NCBI GenBank assembly: GCA_963790575.1
Contig: CAWBPD010000001.1
Coordinates: 316,591 to 380,590 of the forward strand
Length of the DNA stretch: 64,000 bases
Reading direction: 5' to 3'
Source: CAVTSA01 sp963790575
GTDB taxonomy: Bacteria > Chloroflexota > Dormibacteria > Dormibacterales > Dormibacteraceae
Shown: positions 36,901-45,600 of the stretch, one piece after another
How the letters are laid out: every line of letters starts with the position of its first letter
Numbering within the stretch: position 1 is the first letter of the stretch
Program-made: the position numbers and the translations under genes
Notes under the pieces: generated by a model
Databases searched by the model: none
The model's input: only the letters and a program-made list of their open reading frames with translations
Told to the model about the DNA's origin: nothing

Positions 36901-37450
36901 TGCCCGCGCCCGTGCGGAAGAGCTCTCGGTCCGGCTGCAGGCGCGGATGGGCGAGCTGGCGCGGGAGGAGCAGCTCTCGGCCCTCCGCCCACAGGTGGTG
37001 GGCGCGGCCCTGGTGGTTCCCGGGGGCCTCCTGGTCCCTGCTCTCGACACCGGCGATCGGGCAGAGACCGAACGCCGAGCGGTCGACGCGGTGTGCGGCG
37101 CCGAGCGGGCCGCCGGCTGGGAGCCGACCGTGATGCCGCCCGCCAACCCGGGGTTCGACATTCGAAGCGAGCGGCCGGACGGGTCGGTTCGCTTCGTGGA
37201 GGTGAAGGGGCGCACCGCCGGAGCCGAGGCGTTCATGGTGACCCGCAACGAGATTCTGCACGCCCTCAACGTGCCGGACGCCTGGCTGCTGGCGCTGGTG
37301 GAGGTGAACCCTGCCGGGCCCGCCCAGGACCGCGTCCGCTACCTGAGCCGCCCCTTCGGCGACACCGTCCACCTGCCCTTCGACACCACCGCCGCCGTAC
37401 TCTCGTGGCCGGAGTACTGGGTGCGGGGCGAGGAATGGATGGCGGGATGA
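33980..37450 (+). CDS. SNF2-type DEAH helicase with DUF3883 nuclease-like C-terminus
   Basis: A 1156-residue superfamily 2 helicase, first gene of the six-gene operon. Helicase motif I is DDPGAGKT (Lys about 137), motif II VVDEAHRM (Asp about 232), motif III LLMTATPHQGKEEDFQLF, and the C-terminal helicase lobe has IVFTEHRDTLNQLL, ATDAAGEGVNLQRA and RIEQRFGRVHRIGQ, the SNF2/RapA-like form. An acidic insert (IDEEDLDELDADELEQLEEE) sits in the middle. The last 120 residues match DUF3883, with a restriction-fold-like triad: Asp about 1060 (FDIRSE), Glu 1074 and Lys 1076 (VEVKG). ATG 33980 was chosen from the domain start; a GTG lies 9 nt upstream. DISARM-like and other anti-phage loci use related helicases to act on incoming DNA. 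Confidence 0.93.
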   Translation: MPARLEDLKPGTVVRGVVADGPVTVVQAEWHGPQALTLTYRTPGGVLGEEVLHRDRERELQVEAARAAGWTFDADGELFRLVAEAKHIRLAYLFDPRLAVHLSALEPLPHQIQAVYGAMLPRHPLRFALCDDPGAGKTIMAGLYVKELLLRGDLRRCLVVAPGGLVTQWQDELRERFGLVFEILTREMIEAAAAVDPFLGKDLLIARLDHLSRNDELVDRLAGTEWDLTVVDEAHRMSAHRFGAEVRETRRYRLGKVLGQVSRHFLLMTATPHQGKEEDFQLFLALLDPDRFEGPSTGPAVTRPDLSDLMRRMIKEKLLRMDGRPLFPERRATTVTYPLSPLESQLYEAVSAYVRDEMNRAEWLSRSGQGRRGNRVGFAATVLQRRLASSPEAIYQSLVRRRERLNERLAQAAMAAFDSGPEIDEEDLDELDADELEQLEEEAVKGASAALDLDELRAEVATLEGLVALADRVRGSGTDRKWNELVGLLESPALQEENRRSRKLIVFTEHRDTLNQLLDRLRTWFGHRDAVVAIHGGVNRRERRRLQEVFTHDPGCLVLVATDAAGEGVNLQRAHLLVNYDLPWNPNRIEQRFGRVHRIGQHQVCHMWNLVAANTREGQVYERLLTKLEEQRKALGGQVWDVLGTALPGRALRELLIEAIRYGDDPAVRARLDAVVDERVGEGLSELVEQHALAGDILGLADVERIRRDLLEAEARRLQPHYVRAWFSDAFGRLGGRIAERESGRYAVTRVPAVVRHASPGTTLSGAPVLERYERVTFDKERAQLEDVARAELLTPGHPLVEAVLSLTLEQLEPLLGRGAVLVDEGDAGTEPRVVVALEHAIADGRVIRGVRQVVSRRFQFVALYPDGRAAGVGYAPYLDYRPATGTERAAFGRVLEAPWLQEELQGRAFKWAVDEAVPAHLAEVRARTAERVAKVRAAVRDRLTRQITYWDARAAELWEQADRGRQPRMNPERARARAEELSVRLQARMGELAREEQLSALRPQVVGAALVVPGGLLVPALDTGDRAETERRAVDAVCGAERAAGWEPTVMPPANPGFDIRSERPDGSVRFVEVKGRTAGAEAFMVTRNEILHALNVPDAWLLALVEVNPAGPAQDRVRYLSRPFGDTVHLPFDTTAAVLSWPEYWVRGEEWMAG

Positions 37451-40143
37451 GCAAGCTGGTAGAGGTAAGCCTGCCGCTGCCCGAGATCAGCGCCGCCTGC
37501 AAGGCCGACAAGGACCGCAAGACCGGCACCATCAAGAACGTCCACAAGTGGTTCGCCCCCATGCCGACGCCGGCCTGGCGTGCGCTCCTCTTCGCCGCCC
37601 TGGTCGACGACCCGGGCGGCGCCGACGAGCGGGAGGAGCTGCTGGAGCTGATCCGCGAGCTGGTGCCCCCGGACGGGGGCGCACCCAAGGCGTCTGCCCT
37701 GGCTCGCGCGCGCGAGCTCCTCCAAGTGGCGACGGATGGCAACCCGCCGGTCGTTTTCGACCCCTTCTGCGGCGGGGGATCGACGCTGGTCGAGGCGCAG
37801 CGGCTGGGGCTGCCGGCGGCGGGAAGCGATCTGAACCCGGTACCGGTGCTGATCACCCGGACGCTCTGCGAGCTGCTGCCGCAGGTGGCGTGCCGGCCGC
37901 CGCTGGGGGCCCGTGGCGATGGGCTCGGTTTGTACGGCGACGAACCGCTGGGAGGGTTTCTCGCCGACTGCCGGCACTACGCCGAGCGGGTTCGGGAACT
38001 GGTCTGGGGTCAGATCGGGCACCTCTACCCGGCGCCGCCCGGCGGTGGCACGGTCATCGCGTGGCTCTGGGCGCGGACGGTGAGGTGCCCGAACCCGGCC
38101 TGCCGGGCGGTGGCGCCCCTGGTCAGCTCGTTCTGGCTCTCCAAGCGCAAGGGGGCCCTCACCTGGGTGGAGCCGACGGACCTTCAGCCAGGGAAACCGG
38201 TGCGGTTCGAGGTGAGGACCGGCCAGACGGGACCGCCGCCAGCCCCGAAGGTGGGGCAGGCCCGATTTCGGTGCCTCGTATGCGGTGAAGCGATGCAGAA
38301 GTCACACATCCAGACCGAAGGGATGGCAGGTCGTCTCGGGACACAGCTCATGGCGCTCGCCGTTGACACCCCGGGCGGAAGGCGATACCTGGCCCCCACC
38401 CCGGAGTTGGAGCCGCCCACAATCGAGCGCGCCGAGGATGCTCCCGAGGTCCGGCTGAGCCCGGAGTCGCACGACCTCTGGTGTAGCCAGTACGGCGTCA
38501 CCACCTATGCCGACGTGTTCACCAACCGGCAACTGGTGGCGCTGGGCGCCTTCGCCGACACAGTGAGGCAGGTGCCCCAGCGGGTGAGAGCCGATGGTGG
38601 CGATGAGCTCTACGCCAAGGCAATCGCCTCGGTGCTGGGATTGTGCGTGAGCAAGCTCGCGATGAGCTTGTCGACGCAGGCACGGTGGTACATAGGGACG
38701 GATACCGGATCTACGCGCGTTCAGGCCGCCTTTGGCCGCCACGCGCTGCCGATGGTTTGGGACTTCGTTGAGCTGAATCCATTCGCTGAGCGGGCGGCGA
38801 ACTGGACGGGAATGCTCGATTCAGTCGTTACCGGCCTCCGCACCCTGCCGCTTCCGTCACGATCGGCCCGCACCTTTCAGGCCGACGCACGCGTCGCTGC
38901 GAAGAACCTCGACACGAAGGCGCTGATCGCCACCGACCCGCCATACTTCGCCCAGATCGGCTACGCAGACCTCTCTGATTACTTCTATGTCTGGCTCCGG
39001 CGAGCATTGCGCGAGGTCCACCCCGACCTGTTCCGGACCGTCGCCACACCGAAGGCCGATGAGCTGATCGCCGCCCCCTATCGCCACCATGGCAGTAAGG
39101 AGGCCGCCACAAAGTTCTTCGTCGAGGGGTTCACCGACACCTTCCACCACCTGCTCTCCGCCAGCGCACCCGGACTCCCGCTGATCGTCGTCTACGCACA
39201 CCGCCAGTCGGAGTCGGACGGTGACGGAGGTCTCACCTCGACGGCCTGGGCGGCGATGCTGGCGGCGATGCTGGCCGCCGGCTTGCGCATCGTGCGAACC
39301 TGGCCGATCTGGGGCTCGAGCACCAACAAGCAGATCGGCCAGGGCACGAACGCCCTCGCCAACTACATGCTGCTGGTCTGCCGGCCGCGGGAGGCGACCG
39401 CCAAGCCGACCGATCGCCAGGGCTTCGTCGCCGCGCTTCACGCTGCGCTGCCGCGGGCGATCCGGCAGATGCAGCAGGCCGACATCTCCACCATCGACCT
39501 GGGACCGGCTGCGATCGGACCCGGGATGGAGGTGTTCTCGCGCTACTCCCGGGTCATCGAGCCCAGCGGCGAGTCCATGACCGTGGGCCAGGCGCTGCGG
39601 CTGATCAGCCAGGTGACGGGCGAGGTGCTCGACGAGTTCGTCGGCTCCCTCGACAATGAGACCCGCTGGGCGATGACCTGGTTCAAGGAGCACGGGTTCC
39701 AGCCGGGGCGCTTCGGCCAGGCCGAGACGCTTTTCACAGGGGCCAACACCTCCCTCGACGGGGTCCAGCGGGCCGGCGTCGCCAGGGGGGCGGAGGGTAG
39801 CGTGTGGCTGATCCCGCGCACCGACCTTGCGCCTGGCTGGTCCCCGCAGCACGACCGACGGGTAACCGTGTGGGAGGTCGCGCAGCACCTGGTCAAGCGC
39901 CTGGACGAGGAGGGGGAGGACGCCGCCGCCGAGCTGCTGAGCCACTGCGGCCGCTGGGCCGACCAGGCACGTGACCTGGTCCAGTGGCTGGCGGCGACCG
40001 CGCTGGCAAGCCGCCCTTCGGAAGCGCTGCCACTGGACGCGCTGGTGACGGTGTGGAGCGACCTTCAGAAAAAGGCCTCGGAGCTGCGCCGGGTGGCCTC
40101 GGCGCCGGCGTCCGAGCAGGGCCGCCTGCAGGGCATTCCGTAG
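37447..40143 (+). CDS. DUF1156 DNA methyltransferase
   Basis: An 898-residue DUF1156-type DNA amino-methyltransferase. The N-terminal DUF1156 signature has HKWFAPMPTPAWRALL; the SAM-binding motif FDPFCGGGSTLVEA (Asp about 105) comes first, a zinc-finger-like insert with CPNPACRAVAP and CLVCGEAM follows, and the catalytic motif ATDPPYFAQIGYADLSDYF (about 496-500) lies in the middle. It should methylate an exocyclic amino group of adenine or cytosine in DNA, marking self. The start codon overlaps the helicase stop (ATGA). DUF1156 proteins are known companions of DUF499 proteins and helicases in defence islands. Confidence 0.9.
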   Translation: MSKLVEVSLPLPEISAACKADKDRKTGTIKNVHKWFAPMPTPAWRALLFAALVDDPGGADEREELLELIRELVPPDGGAPKASALARARELLQVATDGNPPVVFDPFCGGGSTLVEAQRLGLPAAGSDLNPVPVLITRTLCELLPQVACRPPLGARGDGLGLYGDEPLGGFLADCRHYAERVRELVWGQIGHLYPAPPGGGTVIAWLWARTVRCPNPACRAVAPLVSSFWLSKRKGALTWVEPTDLQPGKPVRFEVRTGQTGPPPAPKVGQARFRCLVCGEAMQKSHIQTEGMAGRLGTQLMALAVDTPGGRRYLAPTPELEPPTIERAEDAPEVRLSPESHDLWCSQYGVTTYADVFTNRQLVALGAFADTVRQVPQRVRADGGDELYAKAIASVLGLCVSKLAMSLSTQARWYIGTDTGSTRVQAAFGRHALPMVWDFVELNPFAERAANWTGMLDSVVTGLRTLPLPSRSARTFQADARVAAKNLDTKALIATDPPYFAQIGYADLSDYFYVWLRRALREVHPDLFRTVATPKADELIAAPYRHHGSKEAATKFFVEGFTDTFHHLLSASAPGLPLIVVYAHRQSESDGDGGLTSTAWAAMLAAMLAAGLRIVRTWPIWGSSTNKQIGQGTNALANYMLLVCRPREATAKPTDRQGFVAALHAALPRAIRQMQQADISTIDLGPAAIGPGMEVFSRYSRVIEPSGESMTVGQALRLISQVTGEVLDEFVGSLDNETRWAMTWFKEHGFQPGRFGQAETLFTGANTSLDGVQRAGVARGAEGSVWLIPRTDLAPGWSPQHDRRVTVWEVAQHLVKRLDEEGEDAAAELLSHCGRWADQARDLVQWLAATALASRPSEALPLDALVTVWSDLQKKASELRRVASAPASEQGRLQGIP

Positions 40144-40153
40144 GGTGGCCGGG

Positions 40154-41458
40154 ATGGAGGTTTCCTACCTCGAGGAGCTTCGGCTGACCGCCTTCAAGAG
40201 CTTCGCCGGCGCCGTCCTGCCGATCGACGAGCTCACGCTGCTCGTGGGGCGCAACGGCAGCGGCAAGTCCAACGCCCTGGACGGGCTGTGGGCGCTGTCG
40301 CGGCTCGCCCAAGGCGAGGAGGTCCGCGACGCGCTGGAGGGCGGCCGCGAGGGGCCCGCCGTGCGGGGCGGCGTCACCGGGTGCGCGCCGCTCGGCTCCT
40401 CGTTCTTCGCCCTCGGGTGCACGGTCCGCACGGGCGGGACGCGGACCCGCCTCGACGTTCGGGTCCGCGTCGAACCGTCGGCGCAGATCGTGGCCGAGAT
40501 GCTCTCCCAAGACGGCGTCGCGCTGATCGAGACCGACCCTCCACCGCCCGACTCGGGCGACATCGTCGCCGCCTGGAACGACGGCGGACCGGGACCCGGC
40601 CCGAAATTGCCCTTCCGGGCCGGCCGCCTGCTGGCGACCCAGGTGCTGGCTCGGGTGCCGGCGACGTCGGCCGGCCAGAGAATCCACCTGGCGGCGGCCC
40701 GGGTCCTGGCGGCGCTGCGGACGGTCTTCGTCCTCGATCCGGTCCCCCACCTGATGCGGCATTACGTCCCAAGGCGCGACGTGGTGCTGCGCCGCGACGC
40801 GGACAACCTTTCGGCGGCCGTGGGGGCGCTGATCGAGGACCCCGCCACGCGCCCCACGCTGGTCCAGGCGCTCAGCGAGCTGAACGAGCAGGAGGTGGTC
40901 GACGTGACCACCATCCGCTCCGAGCTCGACGACGTCATGCTGACGCTGGACGAGCGGTTCGCCGGCCGGCGCTACCAGGTCCCGGCCCGCATCATGAGCG
41001 ATGGCACGCTGCGCTTCCTCGCGATCCTGGTCGCGCTGCTGCAGGCGCCGACGCTGGACGCGGTGCCGGAGCCGCTCGCTTCCGAGGACGCGTTGGGGCA
41101 GACCACCCTCGTCATCGAGGAACTGGAAAACGGCCTCCACGCCTCTCAATCGAAGCTGCTCCTGCGCCTGATCCGGGAGGAGGTGAGGAAGCGGCGGGTC
41201 AGGGTGCTGGCCACCGCCCACAGCCCGGCACTCCTGGACGCGCTCTCCGGGCAGGACCATGCGAGCGTGGTCGTCTGTCAGCGAGACCATCAGGGGATCA
41301 GCAGCTTGCGCCGGCTGACCGACCTCCCCAACTACGCCGACGTGGTGGTCGGCGGCAGCCTGGGGCACGCGGCGGAGGAGGACCGCCTACGCGTCCGCGA
41401 CGTTCGGCAGCGCCGCCCTTCCGACCTGCTGGCCGAGATCCTGGAGGACGGCGGGTGA
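40154..41458 (+). CDS. SMC/RecF-like AAA ATPase (AAA_21 type)
   Basis: A 434-residue ATPase with the split nucleotide-binding domain of ABC/SMC/RecF-like proteins. Walker A is LVGRNGSGKSNALDG (Lys about 38), an ABC-like signature sits in RIMSDGTLRFLAIL, and Walker B plus D-loop and H-loop are in VIEELENGLHASQSK and VLATAHSPALLDAL. The middle lacks a long coiled coil and there is no C-terminal TOPRIM, unlike OLD nucleases. The start may be GTG 40145 or ATG 40154. Its stop overlaps the GTG of the PIN-like gene, the arrangement seen in ATPase/effector pairs of several anti-phage systems. Confidence 0.88.
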   Translation: MEVSYLEELRLTAFKSFAGAVLPIDELTLLVGRNGSGKSNALDGLWALSRLAQGEEVRDALEGGREGPAVRGGVTGCAPLGSSFFALGCTVRTGGTRTRLDVRVRVEPSAQIVAEMLSQDGVALIETDPPPPDSGDIVAAWNDGGPGPGPKLPFRAGRLLATQVLARVPATSAGQRIHLAAARVLAALRTVFVLDPVPHLMRHYVPRRDVVLRRDADNLSAAVGALIEDPATRPTLVQALSELNEQEVVDVTTIRSELDDVMLTLDERFAGRRYQVPARIMSDGTLRFLAILVALLQAPTLDAVPEPLASEDALGQTTLVIEELENGLHASQSKLLLRLIREEVRKRRVRVLATAHSPALLDALSGQDHASVVVCQRDHQGISSLRRLTDLPNYADVVVGGSLGHAAEEDRLRVRDVRQRRPSDLLAEILEDGG

Positions 41459-41931
41459 CCTCGATCACGCTGATCGACACCTCGGTACTCTGCGAGCTCC
41501 TCCGAGTCCCGGGCAAGAGTGACGTGATGCGCAGCCGGGAACTGCGCTCGGAGATGGACCGCCGCGTCGCGGCCGGCGAGCGGCTGGTGATCCCGATCAC
41601 GACGATCATCGAGACCGGCAACCACATCGCCCAGTGCTCGGGCCAGCGGTACGGGCTGGCCAGAGGCCTGATCAAGCTCCTGCAGACCGCAGCGAGCGAG
41701 GAGTCGCCCTGGCGCGTGCTCGAGACGCCGTTCGACGCTGAGTTTCTCCGCTCCCTCTGCGACGGCGATTCCACCGGTCAGGACCTGGCCCAGCTGGCGG
41801 CGGAGAAGATCGGTGCCGGCGACGTGGCAGTGCTCGTGGAGCGCGACCACCTGAAGCGCCGGTCCTCGGCGCAGGTCCAGGTCTGGACCCTGGACGCTGG
41901 GCTTCACGCCAAGGCGGCGGTGGCGCCGTGA
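41455..41931 (+). CDS. PIN-like nuclease partner of the AAA ATPase
   Basis: A 158-residue protein starting at GTG 41455, overlapping the ATPase stop. The N-terminus SITLIDTSVLCELLRVPG carries the PIN first Asp with Thr-Ser after it, PITTIIETGNHIAQ supplies an acidic residue at the expected second helix, and GAGDVAVLVERDHL plus VWTLDAGL supply later Asp residues. The full family is not one I recognise, so PIN-like is a fold-level call from motif spacing. By analogy with ATPase/nuclease pairs, the upstream ATPase may sense and this protein may cut RNA or DNA. It overlaps the RNA ligase start by 4 nt. Confidence 0.7.
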   Translation: MTSITLIDTSVLCELLRVPGKSDVMRSRELRSEMDRRVAAGERLVIPITTIIETGNHIAQCSGQRYGLARGLIKLLQTAASEESPWRVLETPFDAEFLRSLCDGDSTGQDLAQLAAEKIGAGDVAVLVERDHLKRRSSAQVQVWTLDAGLHAKAAVAP

Positions 41932-42605
41932 TCCCTCCACCCTATCCCCGGATTCCGCACCTGGTCCCGGGACGGGGGACGAAGGACGACCAGGTGCTGG
42001 CCTCCACGTCCGCCGGCCGCCTTCTCGACGCCGAGGTGGTGGTGGAAGAGAAGCTCGACGGGGCGAATGTGTCGCTCTGGGTGGATGACGACGGCCGGCC
42101 TTCCTGCGCCTCACGCGGAGGGCCGGGAGCCCGCGACCGCGCCGGACAGCTGGGTCCGCTCCGGGGCTGGCTGACGGCGAACGACGACCGCCTGCGCCCG
42201 GTGCTGGCGGCCTGGCCCGTGGTCTACGCCGAGTGGATGCTGCTCATGCACACCATCGCGTACGATCAGCTGCCCTCGTACCTGGTCGTCCTCGACCTCT
42301 GGGACCGGAACCGCGGGTTCGCGACCGTCGGAGACCGGGATGCCGCCTGCGAGGAGGCCGGCCTTGTCCAGCCGCCGCAGCTCTGGCGGGGCGTTCCCCG
42401 GTCCAGCGAGAGAATCGAACGGCTGCTGGGGCGGTCGGCGTGGGGGCGTGAGGGGGCCGAGGGCGTGGTCCTGCGCCGGGTCGGCGCCGGAGAGCCAAGA
42501 CTGGCCAAGCTGCTGCGGCCGGGGTTTCGGCGACTGGGCGACGAGGAGTGGACGGGAGGGCGCCCCCGCAACCGGCTGGAAGGAGGCGTGGTGTCGTGGC
42601 GGTGA
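41928..42605 (+). CDS. RNA ligase family protein (Rnl2-like nucleotidyltransferase)
   Basis: A 225-residue ATP-dependent RNA ligase-like nucleotidyltransferase. Motif I is VVEEKLDGANVSLW with adenylation Lys42 (K-x-D-G), motif III-like YAEWMLL (Glu about 102), motif IV AEGVVLRR (Glu about 178) and motif V LAKLLRPGF (Lys about 194). The protein ends soon after motif V, so there is no OB-fold or large C-terminal domain, as in minimal RNA ligases. It would seal 3'-OH/5'-phosphate breaks in RNA, possibly tRNA. Translationally coupled to the PIN-like gene upstream, and its end overlaps the DUF499 start. An RNA ligase inside a DUF1156/DUF499 operon is unexpected. Confidence 0.88.
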   Translation: MIPPPYPRIPHLVPGRGTKDDQVLASTSAGRLLDAEVVVEEKLDGANVSLWVDDDGRPSCASRGGPGARDRAGQLGPLRGWLTANDDRLRPVLAAWPVVYAEWMLLMHTIAYDQLPSYLVVLDLWDRNRGFATVGDRDAACEEAGLVQPPQLWRGVPRSSERIERLLGRSAWGREGAEGVVLRRVGAGEPRLAKLLRPGFRRLGDEEWTGGRPRNRLEGGVVSWR

Positions 42606-45600
42606 GCAACCGGGACCGGGTCGGGCGCGCGTTCGAGCAGCTGGCGGCCGGGCTGGCTCCCTACGTGGATCGCCGGATGCGGATGGCCAGCCGCGCGGGC
42701 CGGAACTGGATGCCGGAATACGCCTCGGCGGTGCAGTACCGAGGGGATGCCTCGCTGGAAGACCCCGCCTTCCTGCTCCGTGTGATGGTGGACTGCTGGG
42801 ACCGCGCGTTCACGTCCGAGCTGTCGCGAACCGACCGCAACTTCGTGTTCGAGCTTCGCGACGTGCGCAACCGCTGGGCCCACAACCAGCAGTTCACGGT
42901 CCGCGACACCTATCGGGCCCTCGACTCCATCGAGCAGCTGCTGACGTCGATCGATGCCCACCAGGCGGCCCAGGTGGGGCAGGTCAAGGACGAGGTGGCG
43001 CGTCAGCTCACTCCGCACGCCGCGGAGCCGGCGGCCACCGCGGCGGCCCGCTCCGGCCAGGCGGGGAGCCTCAGGCCGTGGCGCGAGGTGGTGCAGCCGC
43101 ACGACGACGTGGCTCGCGGGCGCTTCAGCCTCGCCGAGTTCGCGGCCGACCTCTACCAGGTGTCGCTCGGCGAGGGGCGCGACGAGTACTCGGACCCGGT
43201 TCAGTTCTTCCGGCGGACGTTCCTCACCGCGGGGCTGCGGCAGCTTCTGTCGGGTGCTGTGGAGCGGCTGGCCGGAGACGGCGCCTCCTCCCCGGTGGTC
43301 GACCTGCAGACCACCTTCGGGGGCGGCAAGACCCACTCCATGATCGCCCTCTACCACCTCTTCTCGGAGACACCGCTGGAGCGGTTCCCGAGCGAGGTTC
43401 AGGACCTGGTCCGGGAGCAGGGGATCAGCGAGCTGCCCACCGTGCGGCGGGCGGTGCTGGCGGGACACCGGATCCCACCCGGGCAGCCGTCGGTGATGGA
43501 CGGCACCGAGGTCCGCACACTGTGGGGCAACCTTGCCTGGCAGCTGGGCGGGGCGGCCGGATACGCGGAGGTGGCGGCGTCGGACCGGGCCGGCACCAGC
43601 CCGGGGGACGCCCTCCGCGGCGTCCTGCGGCGCGCGGCGCCCTGCCTGATCCTGGTCGACGAGTGGGTTGCCTACGCCCGCCAGCTCTACGCGGACGACA
43701 CGCTCTGTGGAGGCACGTTCGATACCCACTTCAGCTTCGCCCAGCTGCTGACTGAGATCGTGCGGCAGACCGACCGCGCGCTGCTCGTGGTCTCGATCCC
43801 CGCCTCCTCGGACATGGAACGGCCGGGCAGCGGGTCGCTGATCGAGGTCGGCGGGACAGGTGGCCGCGAGGCGCTGCGCCGCCTTCGGAGTGTGATCGGC
43901 CGGCTGGAGTCGTCCTGGCGCCCCGCGACGGCCGAGGAGAGCTTCGAGATCGTCCGGCGGCGGCTGTTCCAGCCGATCGACGGCGAGCTCCTGGCGGACC
44001 GGGACGCCACCGCGCGAGCGCTGGGCGAGCTGTACCGGCGCCAGGCGGCGGAGTTCCCGGTCGAGTGCCGGGAGCCGGCCTACGAGGAGCGGGTCCGGCG
44101 CGCCTATCCCTTCCATCCCGAGCTGTTCGCCCGCCTCTACGAGGACTGGTCGGCACTGGAGCGGTTCCAGCGGACGCGGGGCGTGTTGCGGTTGCTGGCG
44201 AGCGTGGTCTACGCGCTCTGGTCGGGCCAGGACCGCTCGCCGGTGATCCTCCCCGGAGGGGTGCCGCTGGCGGACGTCAAGGTCGCACAGGAGCTGACGC
44301 GGAACCTGGAGGACAACTGGAAGCCGATCCTCGAGGCGGAGGTGGACGGGGCCGGTTCGCTTCCCCGCGCGATCGACGACCAGTACAAGAACCTGGGCCG
44401 CTACGGCGCCGCCACCCGGGCTGCCCGCACCGTGTTCCTCGGCTCGGCGCCTCGCGCCGGCTCCCCGAACCAGGGCATCGAAGCGCCCCGGGTCCGGCTC
44501 GGGTGTGCGCTGCCGGGCGAGAACGTGGCCGCCTACGGCGACGCCCTGAGCCGTCTCGCCGACCGCGCCGCCTACTTCTACGCCCAGGGCGGGCGGTACT
44601 GGTACGGCACCCAGCCCGGGCTGTCGCGACTGGCTCGGGACCGGGCCGAACGGCTCCTCTCGGGCGACCGGCACGAGCTGCACGCTGACGTCGCCGGCCG
44701 GCTGCGCAACCTGGGGGTCGTGCGCGGGGGCCCGTTTACCGCCGTCCACGCCGCGCCCTCCGGCCCCGCGGATGTGCGTGACGAGCCGACGGCGCGGCTG
44801 GTCGTGCTGGCGCCGGACACCCCGCACCGAGGGAGGTCCGAGAGCTCCCCGGCCCTCCAGGTCGCGCAGCAGATCCTGGATCAGCGTGCCGGAGGGCAGC
44901 GCGAGCACCGCAACATGCTCGTGTTTCTCGCCGCCGATGAGCGCCAGGTGGAGGACCTGTACCAGGCCGTCGCCGACGACCGCGCGTGGAACTCGCTGAT
45001 CAACGACACCGCCGAGCTCGACCTCCCCGCGAGCCAGATCCAGCAGGCGCTGGCCCGCGTGGACGACGCGGAAAAGGTCGCCACGGTGCGCCTGGAAGAT
45101 GCGTATCAGTGGCTCCTGGTGCCCCAGCAGGAACGGCCGACCGAGCAGATCACGTGGGCGGATCTCAAGCTGGAGGGCGGCGGGTCTCTGGTGGAGCGGG
45201 CCAGTGAGCGGTTGGTTCGGGCGGGGCGCGTCTACACCACCTATCCGCCCGTGCTCCTGCGCCTCACCCTGAACCCCGACGGCGGGCTGGCGAGCCTGTG
45301 GGAGGACGGGTTCGTCGAAGCGGCTCGTATCTGGGATGCCTACAGCCGCTACCTCTACCTGCACCGGCTGCGCGACGCCGGCGTCCTCCTCGACTGCGTC
45401 TCGCGAGGGCCTAGCTCCACCCTCTGGGCGGACGAGGGGTTCGCGGTCGCCGAGGCGGTCGATCCCCGGCAATCGGGACGGTTCACGGGACTCGCCAGGC
45501 CCGGCACGATCGCGCCTTCGGTCCGCGAGACAACGCTGGTGGTGCGGCCCGACCTGGCGATGGCCCAGGTGGCTGAGATCACAGAGCGGGTGCCGGAAGG

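Noticed and set aside
34997..37372. 791-codon minus-strand frame
   Set aside because: Antisense of the SNF2-type helicase; no recognisable domains.
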